Positions 1 to 5,791 of a stretch of DNA of 7,486 nucleotides are shown in pieces (positions within the stretch are counted from its first letter, which is position 1; every line of letters begins with the position of its first letter). Both the position numbers and the translations under genes were made by a program. This DNA is from Gammaproteobacteria bacterium (GTDB lineage Bacteria > Pseudomonadota > Gammaproteobacteria > Burkholderiales > Burkholderiaceae_C), in contig JASGCH010000061.1 in the NCBI GenBank assembly GCA_030054245.1, positions 1 to 7,486 of the forward strand, in the 5' to 3' direction. Under the pieces are notes generated by a model, which saw only the letters and a list, made by a program, of their open reading frames with translations, had not been told where the DNA came from and ran no database searches.

Positions 1-9
1 CTCCGGATT

Positions 10-1530
10 ATGAGACAGCGTTATCCAAACTACAAAAAATATTTAAAGAAAAGCCCACTGCCCCATAACCAACTGCCTCATAAATTAAAAAAACCTGTTG
101 GCAAAAATATACCACACCCTGCTTCTGTGCATTTGGCGTCCATATCTCCGTTAGATGGACGGTATAAAGAAAGATTGGCGGATTTGCCAACTTATTTTTC
201 TGAATTAGCCTATCTCAAAAGACGAGTACAAGTTGAAGTTACTTGGTTTTTAGCTCTCAACGCCTTACCTTTAGATTTTTTTCCGGTTTTGAGTCTCGAG
301 CTCAAAACCAAACTGTCCCGGATAGTGGATACATTTGATACCAGTGGTGCCTTGGCTATTAAAGAAATTGAACAGGAAATTAATCACGATCTCAAAGCAG
401 TTGAATATTGGTTGCGCAAAAAATTTCTAGAAATACCTGAAATACCTACATCTTCTTTGGAATACCTGCATTTTGCGTGCACCAGTGAAGACATTAATAA
501 TATCAGCTTGGCTTTACAAATCAAAGCTTTTCGCCAACAAAATCTTTTACCCGCTCTCAAGAAAATTATATTACAGCTTAAAAGCCAAGCTTTGCAATTC
601 GCTGAGGTAGCCATGCTTAGCCGAACACATGGTCAGGCGGCAACTCCTACCACCATGGGTAAAGAAATGGCTAACTATGTGGCACGGTTAGTCCCTATAT
701 TTCGTGAAATTAAGGCTATGCCTTTGATGGGCAAAATGAATGGTGCGGTTGGTAATTACAACGCCCATGTATTTGCCTACCCTAATATAGATTGGCCACA
801 ATTTTGCCAGAATCTTATGGAAACCGAAGAAAATTATAATCCTCAAAAGCCATTAGGTTTTGGTTTGCAGTTTCAGGCATTTAGTACCCAAGTTGAGCCT
901 CACGATGATCTTTGCCGATTGTTCTTGGCTATCGCCCGTGTAAATTCCATATTGTTGGATTTATCTCGAAATATTTGGCTATACATTGCCATAGATTATT
1001 TTAAACTCAAGCCAAATGAGAAAGAAGTGGGATCATCCACCATGCCCCATAAAATTAATCCGATAGATTTTGAAAATGCTGAAGGAAATTTGGGTCTAGC
1101 TAACGCTTTGCTAACGCATTTTGCTGAGAAGCTACCTAACAATCGTTGGCAAAGAGATCTCAGCGATAGTACGGTATTGCGTAATTTAGGGGTGGCTTTT
1201 GGACATGGTTTGATTGCCTATCAATCTCTTTTATCAGGATTAAATAAAATCACCATTAATGACGAAAAAATTGCCAAAGATTTGGCCCAACATTGGGAAA
1301 TATTAGCTGAACCTATGCAAACCATGTTGCGTAAACATGGAATTGTTAATGCTTATGAAGCCATTAAAGATTTAACCCGAGTGCAGAAACCGATAGATCA
1401 AGAGATTTTTGTTAAAATTTTAGAACAACTACCCACTGAAGATAAAGACAAGTGCTTGGCACTAAACCCTTGTTCGTATCTGGGGTTAGCCAGCGAATTA
1501 GCCAAATCCTTGGATGATTTTGAAATTTAA
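10..1530 (+). CDS. purB: Adenylosuccinate lyase (PurB); start uncertain
   Basis: Cytosolic lyase that releases fumarate twice in purine synthesis: from SAICAR to AICAR and from adenylosuccinate to AMP. Seen, numbering from the ATG at 10: an N-terminal block SISPLDGRY (44-52); FACTSEDINN (155-164); SRTHGQ (204-209), whose His is the family's catalytic acid; GKMNGAVGNYNAH (241-253); and the fumarase/aspartase-superfamily signature GSSTMPHKINP (341-351), carrying the catalytic Ser. The end of the protein follows the E. coli type closely (RWQRDLSDSTVLRNLGV). Start: the first ATG adds about 39 Lys/His/Pro-rich residues before the usual PurB N-terminus. There is no other in-frame ATG there, and the frame is open to the window edge. 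A GTG at 127 would give 467 residues, near the family norm (E. coli about 456) plus an apparent 11-residue insertion around 272-284, but it has no visible ribosome site. The family is certain; the start is not. Confidence 0.95.
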   Translation: MRQRYPNYKKYLKKSPLPHNQLPHKLKKPVGKNIPHPASVHLASISPLDGRYKERLADLPTYFSELAYLKRRVQVEVTWFLALNALPLDFFPVLSLELKTKLSRIVDTFDTSGALAIKEIEQEINHDLKAVEYWLRKKFLEIPEIPTSSLEYLHFACTSEDINNISLALQIKAFRQQNLLPALKKIILQLKSQALQFAEVAMLSRTHGQAATPTTMGKEMANYVARLVPIFREIKAMPLMGKMNGAVGNYNAHVFAYPNIDWPQFCQNLMETEENYNPQKPLGFGLQFQAFSTQVEPHDDLCRLFLAIARVNSILLDLSRNIWLYIAIDYFKLKPNEKEVGSSTMPHKINPIDFENAEGNLGLANALLTHFAEKLPNNRWQRDLSDSTVLRNLGVAFGHGLIAYQSLLSGLNKITINDEKIAKDLAQHWEILAEPMQTMLRKHGIVNAYEAIKDLTRVQKPIDQEIFVKILEQLPTEDKDKCLALNPCSYLGLASELAKSLDDFEI

Positions 1531-1534
1531 GCCA

Positions 1535-1560
1535 CTTGCTGTTGATCGGGTCAACTCAAG
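1535..1560 (+). terminator. Hairpin just after purB, possible weak terminator
   Basis: Five bases after the purB stop, GTTGA (1541-1545) pairs with TCAAC (1551-1555) around a TCGGG loop. The stem can extend with CTTG (1535-1538) against CAAG (1557-1560) across a small internal loop. No U run follows, so this is not a standard intrinsic terminator. It may slow polymerase or protect the 3' end of the message. Seen as a fold; the role is inferred. Confidence 0.3.
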
Positions 1561-1602
1561 AGTCCATTGATTCGCTACCATGGTTAACCGCTTGGCAACT
1601 TA

Positions 1603-1633
1603 TTCATATTATCAAAGGGATTTATGCTAAAAT
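1603..1633 (+). promoter_or_regulatory. Candidate sigma-70 promoter for dctP
   Basis: An extended -10 element, TGCTAAAAT (1625-1633), differs from TGnTATAAT at one core base. A TTCATA at 1603-1608 matches four of six -35 bases at a 19-bp spacing, which is long but tolerated when the -10 is extended. Transcription from here would begin near 1640 and give dctP a leader of about 140 nt carrying the two inverted repeats described separately. By-eye prediction only. Confidence 0.4.
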
Positions 1634-1641
1634 GAGACCGT

Positions 1642-1691
1642 ATGGTTTTTACCATTTGTAAAAAATTTTATTTTCTTCCATTTTTTACAAA
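1642..1691. repeat. AT-only inverted repeats in the dctP leader
   Basis: An 11-bp perfect inverted repeat pairs TTTGTAAAAAA (1655-1665) with TTTTTTACAAA (1681-1691) around a 15-base loop. Directly before it, ATGGT (1642-1646) pairs with ACCAT (1651-1655) around TTTT. With no GC in the long stem it would be weak as RNA structure, so a DNA-level role such as a protein-binding palindrome just after the candidate dctP start site is at least as likely. It could also act as a U-rich terminator on either strand. Symmetry is seen; the function is inferred. Confidence 0.45.
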
Positions 1692-1715
1692 GTAACGAAT
1701 ATAGAATATAGAAGG

Positions 1716-1743
1716 CCGTTGCACCAGCCGATGGTGCAACCGT
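1716..1743. repeat. Hairpin repeat, copy A, upstream of dctP
   Basis: GTTGCACCA (1718-1726) and TGGTGCAAC (1732-1740) form a perfect 9-bp stem around GCCGA. The 28-base block matches 25 of 28 bases at 3216-3243, downstream of dctP, and a looser copy lies at 3318-3345. It lies 41 to 63 bases before the dctP ATG, so it would be in the leader RNA if transcription starts upstream. It may be a dispersed hairpin repeat, an operator palindrome, or an RNA element; the sequence alone cannot separate these. Confidence 0.65.
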
Positions 1744-1768
1744 ATTTATAGTGAGATTATTTTTTTTT

Positions 1769-1773
1769 AGGAG
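1769..1773 (+). promoter_or_regulatory. Ribosome binding site of dctP, fixes its start
   Basis: AGGAG lies 7 bases before the ATG at 1781 and follows a run of T residues. An in-frame GTG at 1751 lies upstream of this site and would put MRLFFFRRSI in front of the signal peptide, so the ATG at 1781 is the supported start. Confidence 0.85.
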
Positions 1774-1780
1774 ATCAATT

Positions 1781-2869
1781 ATGCTAGATCGTCGTGGAGC
1801 CCTTAAACAAGCTGGTATTGCTGGAATTTTAGCATCTGGTGTTGCCCCAGCAGTGCATGCACAGGCTAATATTAGGTGGCGCATGGTATCGAGTTTCCCA
1901 AAATCTTTAGACACTTTGTTTGGTGTTGCAGATGTATTTGCCAATAAAGTAAAGGAAATGACTGGAGGAAAATTTATTATTTCAACACATGCGGCAGGTG
2001 AAGTGGTACCCGCTTTTGGTACCATAGACGCTGTTAAAGATGGTATCGCTGAAGCGGCCAACACCGCATCCTATTATTATTTTGGCAAGGATGAAACCTT
2101 TGCTTTAAGTTGTGCTATTCCCTTTGGATTAAATGCTCGGCAAATGAATGCTTGGATGTATGAGGGCAATGGATTGAAGCTTATGCGTGAATTTTATAGC
2201 CAATACAATATCATGATGTTCCCTATGGGGAATACAGGTTCTCAAATGGGTGGATGGTTTAAGAAACCCATAGAGTCTTTGGCTCAATTCAAAGGAACTA
2301 AATTTAGAGTGGGAGGGTTTGCAGGAAAAGTTGTCGAGAGAATCGGAGGTGTTCCACAAAACATTCCTGGAGGTGAAATTTATCAAGCTTTGGAAAAGGG
2401 AACTATTGATGCGGCTGAATGGGTAGGACCTTACGATGATTTAAAACTTGGATTTTATAAAGTGGTGAAAAACTATGCCTATCCAGGTTGGTGGGAAGGT
2501 GGTCCTCAGTTAGATTTGCACATTAATATGAAAGCTTGGAATGATTTGTCAGCAGAAAATAAGGCCATCGTCACCTCCGCGGCGGCGTTTGCACATTTGG
2601 ATATGATGGGTAAGTACGATTATCGCAACAGCCATTCTTTGAAACAGTTGGTGGCTGAAGGGACTAAGTTATTTGCTTTCCCAAGAGATTTGATGGAGGC
2701 GGCCTTTAAAGCATCTCTCGAGATTTATTCTGAATTATCCGCCAAGAATCCCAACTGGAAGAAAGTGTACGAGGACTATGCTACCTACAGAAAAGATGCT
2801 AATATTTGGTTTAGTTTTACAGAAGCATCGTTTGATAGGTTTATGCAGTCGCGTATTCGGGATTTATAA
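1781..2869 (+). CDS. dctP: TRAP transporter solute-binding protein, keto-acid/lactate type (DctP family)
   Basis: Periplasmic subunit that captures an organic acid and delivers it to the DctQM membrane subunits. The protein has 362 residues, normal for the family. It starts MLDRRGALKQAG, with twin arginines then a hydrophobic stretch and AVHA|Q near residue 27, which looks like a Tat-type signal peptide; a Sec signal is possible. Family features seen: GTKFRVGGFAGKV (172-184), whose Arg176 sits where TRAP binding proteins hold the ligand carboxylate; Gln155 in NTGSQMGGW; and DAAEWVGPYDD (210-220) with Glu213-Trp214, followed by YPGWWEGGP (234-242). In TakP-like proteins the Gln, Glu and Trp at these places hold a cation bridging to a 2-oxo acid, so a pyruvate-like or other monocarboxylate ligand is inferred. 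Unusually it is 634 bp from dctQ. Family is sure; substrate is not. Confidence 0.93.
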   Translation: MLDRRGALKQAGIAGILASGVAPAVHAQANIRWRMVSSFPKSLDTLFGVADVFANKVKEMTGGKFIISTHAAGEVVPAFGTIDAVKDGIAEAANTASYYYFGKDETFALSCAIPFGLNARQMNAWMYEGNGLKLMREFYSQYNIMMFPMGNTGSQMGGWFKKPIESLAQFKGTKFRVGGFAGKVVERIGGVPQNIPGGEIYQALEKGTIDAAEWVGPYDDLKLGFYKVVKNYAYPGWWEGGPQLDLHINMKAWNDLSAENKAIVTSAAAFAHLDMMGKYDYRNSHSLKQLVAEGTKLFAFPRDLMEAAFKASLEIYSELSAKNPNWKKVYEDYATYRKDANIWFSFTEASFDRFMQSRIRDL

Positions 2870-3063
2870 AATGCTCGTTTAAACGGCTGTTGTCTTGCGA
2901 GCTATCCTCATGACAAAATCAAGACCTTGGCACAAGCGTGAGCGAGCTACCAAGTTAAAAGGTTGCGTGCAACCAGCGTCATTTCCAAAGACAGCTCATT
3001 CGGGGTGAACGCGGCATAACTTCGTCGTTTAGCAGTGTAGCCCTCGGTGAACTGTCAAAGTAC

Positions 3064-3096
3064 AAGGCTGGAGCAGTCGCCCCCAGCTTTATTTCC
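3064..3096 (+). terminator. Terminator-like hairpin downstream of dctP
   Basis: AAGGCTGG (3064-3071) pairs with CCAGCTTT (3083-3090) as an 8-bp stem with one G-U pair and an 11-base loop, followed by ATTTCC. The trailing U run is interrupted, so termination would be partial at best. It occupies the same place in its repeat block as hairpin copy B does 150 bp later, so it may simply be a diverged repeat copy. Confidence 0.3.
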
Positions 3097-3119
3097 GAAG
3101 ATGATCATGGTGGGCGTTT

Positions 3120-3152
3120 CCAGTCTTGCATATTGAGTATATGCGAGACTGG
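3120..3152. repeat. Long hairpin, first copy of the 24-base palindrome
   Basis: CCAGTCTTGCATAT (3120-3133) pairs with ATATGCGAGACTGG (3139-3152) around TGAGT: a 14-bp stem with a single T-G wobble, the most stable structure in the window by eye. Its inner 24 bases (3124-3147) recur identically at 3274-3297. Only this copy has the outer CCAGT/ACTGG pairing. Confidence 0.75.
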
Positions 3153-3215
3153 GAGCGGAAGCGTCATGGATAACGCAACGAACTGAGGCACATACATAAC
3201 GCAGTCATTTGACAA

Positions 3216-3243
3216 CCGTGGCACCAGTCGATGGTGCAACGGT
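3216..3243. repeat. Hairpin repeat, copy B, between dctP and dctQ
   Basis: GCACCA (3221-3226) pairs with TGGTGC (3232-3237) around GTCGA, and ACCGT (3215-3219) pairs with ACGGT (3239-3243) across a single G/A mismatch. It matches copy A (1716-1743) at 25 of 28 bases and copy C (3318-3345) at 22 of 28. The outer mismatch preserved between two paired arms suggests a structure under constraint or recent copying. Confidence 0.65.
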
Positions 3244-3273
3244 CTTGAAGATAATCATGCAGGGCACTCTTGA

Positions 3274-3297
3274 TCTTGCATATTGAGTATATGCGAG
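3274..3297. repeat. Second copy of the 24-base palindrome
   Basis: Identical to 3124-3147. CTTGCATAT (3275-3283) pairs with ATATGCGAG (3289-3297) around TGAGT. Here the flanks no longer pair, so the stem is 9 bp and not 14. The surrounding sequence still aligns with the first copy at a constant 150-bp offset, which points to a tandem duplication followed by divergence with the palindrome kept. Confidence 0.75.
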
Positions 3298-3317
3298 GAT
3301 GGCGGGCTAAGGTGCAG

Positions 3318-3345
3318 TCGCGGCACCAGCCGTCGGTGCAAAGGT
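3318..3345. repeat. Hairpin repeat, copy C, diverged
   Basis: GCACC (3323-3327) pairs with GGTGC (3335-3339) around a 7-base loop. It matches copy B at 22 of 28 bases, and both are followed by GGTCT. The downstream part of the unit, including the 24-base palindrome, is not found after this copy, so it looks like a truncated third unit. Confidence 0.5.
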
Positions 3346-3434
3346 CTCTTATTAAAAGGTTCGGTTTGGCACGCAACAGGCTAAGTGTTCATCGAGGTGG
3401 AGGTGGATATAAGGCAGTAACTTAACCGTGCAGA

Positions 3435-3452
3435 CCCCATTGAAACCTGGGG
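3435..3452. promoter_or_regulatory. Small GC hairpin upstream of dctQ
   Basis: CCCCA (3435-3439) pairs with TGGGG (3448-3452) around an 8-base loop, about 50 bases before the dctQ ATG. A weak promoter-like pair lies between it and the gene (TTGGGT at 3461-3466, TATAAA at 3484-3489, 17 bp apart), but transcription from it would start almost on the ribosome site, so I do not call a promoter. Confidence 0.25.
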
Positions 3453-3503
3453 CAATGTCCTTGGGTTAGGAGTTTTTGGCTATTATAAACTAAAGGTCTT
3501 ACA

Positions 3504-4043
3504 ATGAAAGCAATGCTGGCGCTTGCCAAGTTTATTGATGCAATTTCTACTCGATGCTCTTATATAGGAGCCATTGCGGTTACTTTGTCTGTACTCATAA
3601 GCAGTGGTAATGCTATTGTTCGATTTATTTTTAGCGATAGTTCCAATGCGTGGCTGGAAATACAATGGTATTTGTTTGCTGTATGCGTCATGTTGGGTGC
3701 ACCCGTGGTTTTAAAATTAAACGAACATGTGCGCGTAGATATACTTTATAACAAGTATCCCCTCAGAAAGAAAGTATGGTTTGATATAGCCGGCACCTTG
3801 GTGTTTTTATTGCCAGTCATAGCCTATATGACCTACTTAACTTGGGGTCTTTTTATCGATAGATTTCATACGGGAGAGATGTCAAGCAATGCTGGAGGAT
3901 TGATCAGATGGCCTGTTTGGCTGTTTTTACCACTAGGTTTTGGTTTGTTGTTTTTGCAAGGCATCGCAGAAATCATTAAACGCTGGGCTTGGTTGCGTGG
4001 CGAGTATGAAATGAACCTCATTTACGAAAGGCCCCTACAATGA
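3504..4043 (+). CDS. dctQ: TRAP transporter small permease subunit (DctQ family)
   Basis: Small four-helix inner-membrane subunit that pairs with DctM and helps dock the solute-loaded DctP. The 179-residue length fits the family (roughly 160-200). Seen: hydrophobic segments near residues 20-42, 55-72, 92-115 and 135-156; WLEIQWYLF (50-58); the DctQ hallmark NEHVRVDI (73-80) after the second helix; and SSNAGGLIRWPVW (127-139) before the fourth. The ATG at 3504 has AAAGG (3492-3496) 7 bases upstream. Its stop overlaps the dctM start as ATGA (4040-4043), so the two are translationally coupled. The gap to dctP is far longer than the short spacing usual in such operons. The family is clear; symbols follow the generic TRAP naming. 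Confidence 0.92.
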   Translation: MKAMLALAKFIDAISTRCSYIGAIAVTLSVLISSGNAIVRFIFSDSSNAWLEIQWYLFAVCVMLGAPVVLKLNEHVRVDILYNKYPLRKKVWFDIAGTLVFLLPVIAYMTYLTWGLFIDRFHTGEMSSNAGGLIRWPVWLFLPLGFGLLFLQGIAEIIKRWAWLRGEYEMNLIYERPLQ

Positions 4044-5527
4044 CAATGGAAAATTTTGCCCCATGGATGTTTGTCGGCTTGGTATTGGTCATGATTATTG
4101 GCTTTCCTGTAGCATTTTCGTTAGGGGCTCTGGGGCTTTCTTGTGCTTTTTTTGCGGTTTATCAGGGTTGGTTTCCGGTAGACTTTTTGGTTAGCTTGCC
4201 ACTCAATGTATTTGGTATTTTATCGAATGAGTTGCTATTGGCGATTCCTTTTTTTACTTTGATGGGGTCTCTACTTGAAAGATGTGGATTGGCTGAAGAC
4301 ATGTTGGATTCTATGGGGCAACTATTCGGTCGAATGCGTGGGGGTTTAGGGTATTCTGTCATTCTTGTCGGGTTCATTTTAGGTGCAGTAACGGGCACCG
4401 TCGCTGGACAGATCATCGCCATGGCAATGATCTCTTTACCAGTCATGATCCGCTACCACTACAATATGCGTTACGCCACAGGAGTACTAGCCGCGTCGGG
4501 TACCATTACCCAGTTGGTTCCTCCATCTTTGGTGTTGGTGGTATTGGCTGACCAGTTAGGCGTCTCCGTAGGAGATATGTATAAAGGAGCTTGGGGTCCT
4601 TCCTTGTTACAAATTGTAATATTTGTGCTATTTACCTACCTATACACCCGATTACACCCTTCGGCTTTACCTGGAATACCTGACCATGAACGCGTGTTAA
4701 AAGGGTGGAAATTGTGGAAAAAATGTTTAAAGGGAATCATTCCTTCCGCGATTTTAATTTTTGCAGTACTAGGTAGTATGGGTGGATTACCTGGTATAAA
4801 CAGAGCCATAGCCACGCCCACTGAAGCTGGCGCTATGGGAGCTTTAGGTGCTTTTGTGTTAGCCTACTTGCATAACCGCTTGGATTGGAAATTACTCAAG
4901 GAAACTTCTTTAAATACCATGCGTATCACTGCGATGGTGGTATTTATACTGATAGGCTCGCGCATATTTTCTTTAGTATTCCAAGGAGTAGATGGTGCCA
5001 AATGGGTAGAACATATGTTGGCTGATTTACCAGGAGGTCAAATTGGATTTTTACTGGCGGTCAATATTTTCATCTTTTTTTTAGCATTCTTTTTAGATTT
5101 TTTTGAAATTGCCTTTATAGTCATTCCTTTACTAGCTCCTGTCGCGAGTAAATTAGGCATAGATTTGGTGTGGTTTGGTGTTTTGATTTGTGTTAATATG
5201 CAAACGAGTTTTATGCACCCACCCTTTGGATTTGCCTTATTTTACTTGCGTGGTATATCAGATACTTTATTTAAACAAGGTTCTATCAAAATAAAAATTC
5301 AAACAAAAGATATTTATTTAGGTGCTGTACCTTGGGTAGTTATGCAACTGCTATTGGTGCTCATCGTTATATTTGTTCCTCAAACGGTAACCGTATTTTT
5401 AGATAAGCCAGAACAAGTAGATTTATCTAAAATCGAAATTTTGGCACCCACTGATGAGGGTGGTAAAAATGATGAAAACCCCGTTAATCTTGAAGAGTTA
5501 TTAGGTCCTTCCAAAAACGGTAAATAA
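4040..5527 (+). CDS. dctM: TRAP transporter large permease subunit (DctM family)
   Basis: Large inner-membrane subunit, the translocation channel of the TRAP importer; transport in this family is driven by an ion gradient (Na+ where measured), not ATP. The protein has 495 residues, mostly hydrophobic helices. Family motifs seen: LAIPFFTLMGSLLER (67-81), GAVTGTVAG (115-123), QLVPPSLVLVVLADQLGVSVGDMYKGA (158-184), ATPTEAGAMGA (258-268), FFLDFFEIAFIVIPLLAP (350-367) and QTSFMHPPFGFALFYLRGI (388-406). The last 45 or so residues (about 452-495) are hydrophilic and acidic, ending after the final helix. The start overlaps the dctQ stop by ATGA, with GAAAGG (4026-4031) as ribosome site; a second ATG at 4046 is possible. 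Family is sure; the cargo depends on DctP. Confidence 0.95.
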   Translation: MTMENFAPWMFVGLVLVMIIGFPVAFSLGALGLSCAFFAVYQGWFPVDFLVSLPLNVFGILSNELLLAIPFFTLMGSLLERCGLAEDMLDSMGQLFGRMRGGLGYSVILVGFILGAVTGTVAGQIIAMAMISLPVMIRYHYNMRYATGVLAASGTITQLVPPSLVLVVLADQLGVSVGDMYKGAWGPSLLQIVIFVLFTYLYTRLHPSALPGIPDHERVLKGWKLWKKCLKGIIPSAILIFAVLGSMGGLPGINRAIATPTEAGAMGALGAFVLAYLHNRLDWKLLKETSLNTMRITAMVVFILIGSRIFSLVFQGVDGAKWVEHMLADLPGGQIGFLLAVNIFIFFLAFFLDFFEIAFIVIPLLAPVASKLGIDLVWFGVLICVNMQTSFMHPPFGFALFYLRGISDTLFKQGSIKIKIQTKDIYLGAVPWVVMQLLLVLIVIFVPQTVTVFLDKPEQVDLSKIEILAPTDEGGKNDENPVNLEELLGPSKNGK

Positions 5528-5557
5528 AGTATTTACGCCTAGTCCCTAGGCTTTACT
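5528..5557 (+). terminator. Stem-loop directly after dctM, possible operon end
   Basis: GCCTAG (5537-5542) pairs with CTAGGC (5546-5551) around TCC. AGTA (5528-5531) can pair with TACT (5554-5557) as an outer stem across an internal loop. Only three U residues follow the inner stem, so it is a weak intrinsic terminator at most. It begins one base after the dctM stop codon, a sensible place for the end of the transporter message. Confidence 0.4.
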
Positions 5558-5791
5558 CTGGTTAACGAATTGCCAGACTGTGTGGGGGCTACTCATTACT
5601 AAGCGAACATGCGGACATTGGTGCAATAGTCTTATATTCTTCATTCGAGGCGAACGATTGGATTTGACGGGTTGCTGTAGCACCCTGCACAACTGCCTTT
5701 CAGAAATCGACATGGGGCATGGATGGGCTTTGGTCTCTCAAATTCAAGTTGTTTGGCAGATCGTTGGTTGAATTAAATTTTTGTGATTATC
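5558..5791. other. Non-coding gap between dctM and gltD with repeat relics
   Basis: No gene with recognisable features is present. The reading frame from 5580 to 5771 (63 codons, GTG start) has no ribosome site or family resemblance. The gap does not encode a GltB C-terminus that I can recognise. Two short pieces resemble the dctP-dctQ spacer: 5620-5633 matches 3233-3246 at 12 of 14 bases, and 5641-5656 matches 2996-3011 at 14 of 16. No convincing gltD promoter is visible; TTGGCA at 5753-5758 has no good -10 partner. Confidence 0.55.

Larger units (their letters stand above)
2870..3503. other. 634-bp non-coding stretch of degenerate hairpin repeats between dctP and dctQ
   Basis: I find no convincing gene here. 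Hand counts give 125 G/C in 240 bases (3001-3240), against 23 of 60 in a dctP sample and 21 of 60 in a gltD sample. The stretch contains related blocks. 2973-2992 matches 3083-3102 at 16 of 20 bases. 3091-3150 matches 3241-3300 at 43 of 60 bases with an offset of exactly 150. The GCACCA...TGGTGC hairpin occurs at 3216-3243 and, looser, at 3318-3345. Smaller symmetries are CGTTTAAACG (2876-2885), CTTGG/CCAAG (2926-2930/2950-2954), GGTTG/CAACC (2961-2965/2970-2974), GACAG/CTGTC (2990-2994/3052-3056), and a tandem AGGTGG (3395-3406). It could be an intergenic repeat cluster, a structured untranslated spacer that sets the ratio of DctP to DctQM, or a non-coding RNA locus. Confidence 0.7.

Noticed and set aside
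1627..2064. 145-codon minus-strand frame across the dctP leader and start
   Set aside because: It lies opposite the well-supported dctP coding sequence, and its C-terminal part lies over AT-rich inverted repeats.
3209..3237. Perfect -35 hexamer TTGACA at 3209-3214
   Set aside because: No acceptable -10 element lies 15-19 bp downstream; that position is inside hairpin copy B.
3124..3297. Possible CRISPR array, from two identical 24-base repeats
   Set aside because: Only two copies, a 126-base gap that is itself a diverged duplicate and not a unique spacer, and no cas genes.
3164..3376. 70-codon minus-strand frame, Cys-rich, with the similar pieces CTDGWC and CTIDWC
   Set aside because: The repeated cysteine pieces are just the translation of hairpin copies B and C. 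There is no ribosome site and no family resemblance.
2870..3503. Possible tRNA, transposon or MITE in the dctP-dctQ gap
   Set aside because: No cloverleaf with anticodon and T arm could be drawn, no terminal inverted repeats at the ends of the gap, no target-site duplication and no transposase remnant.
5580..5771. 63-codon plus-strand frame before gltD
   Set aside because: GTG start without a ribosome site, odd composition, no recognisable domain, and part of it overlaps repeat relics.
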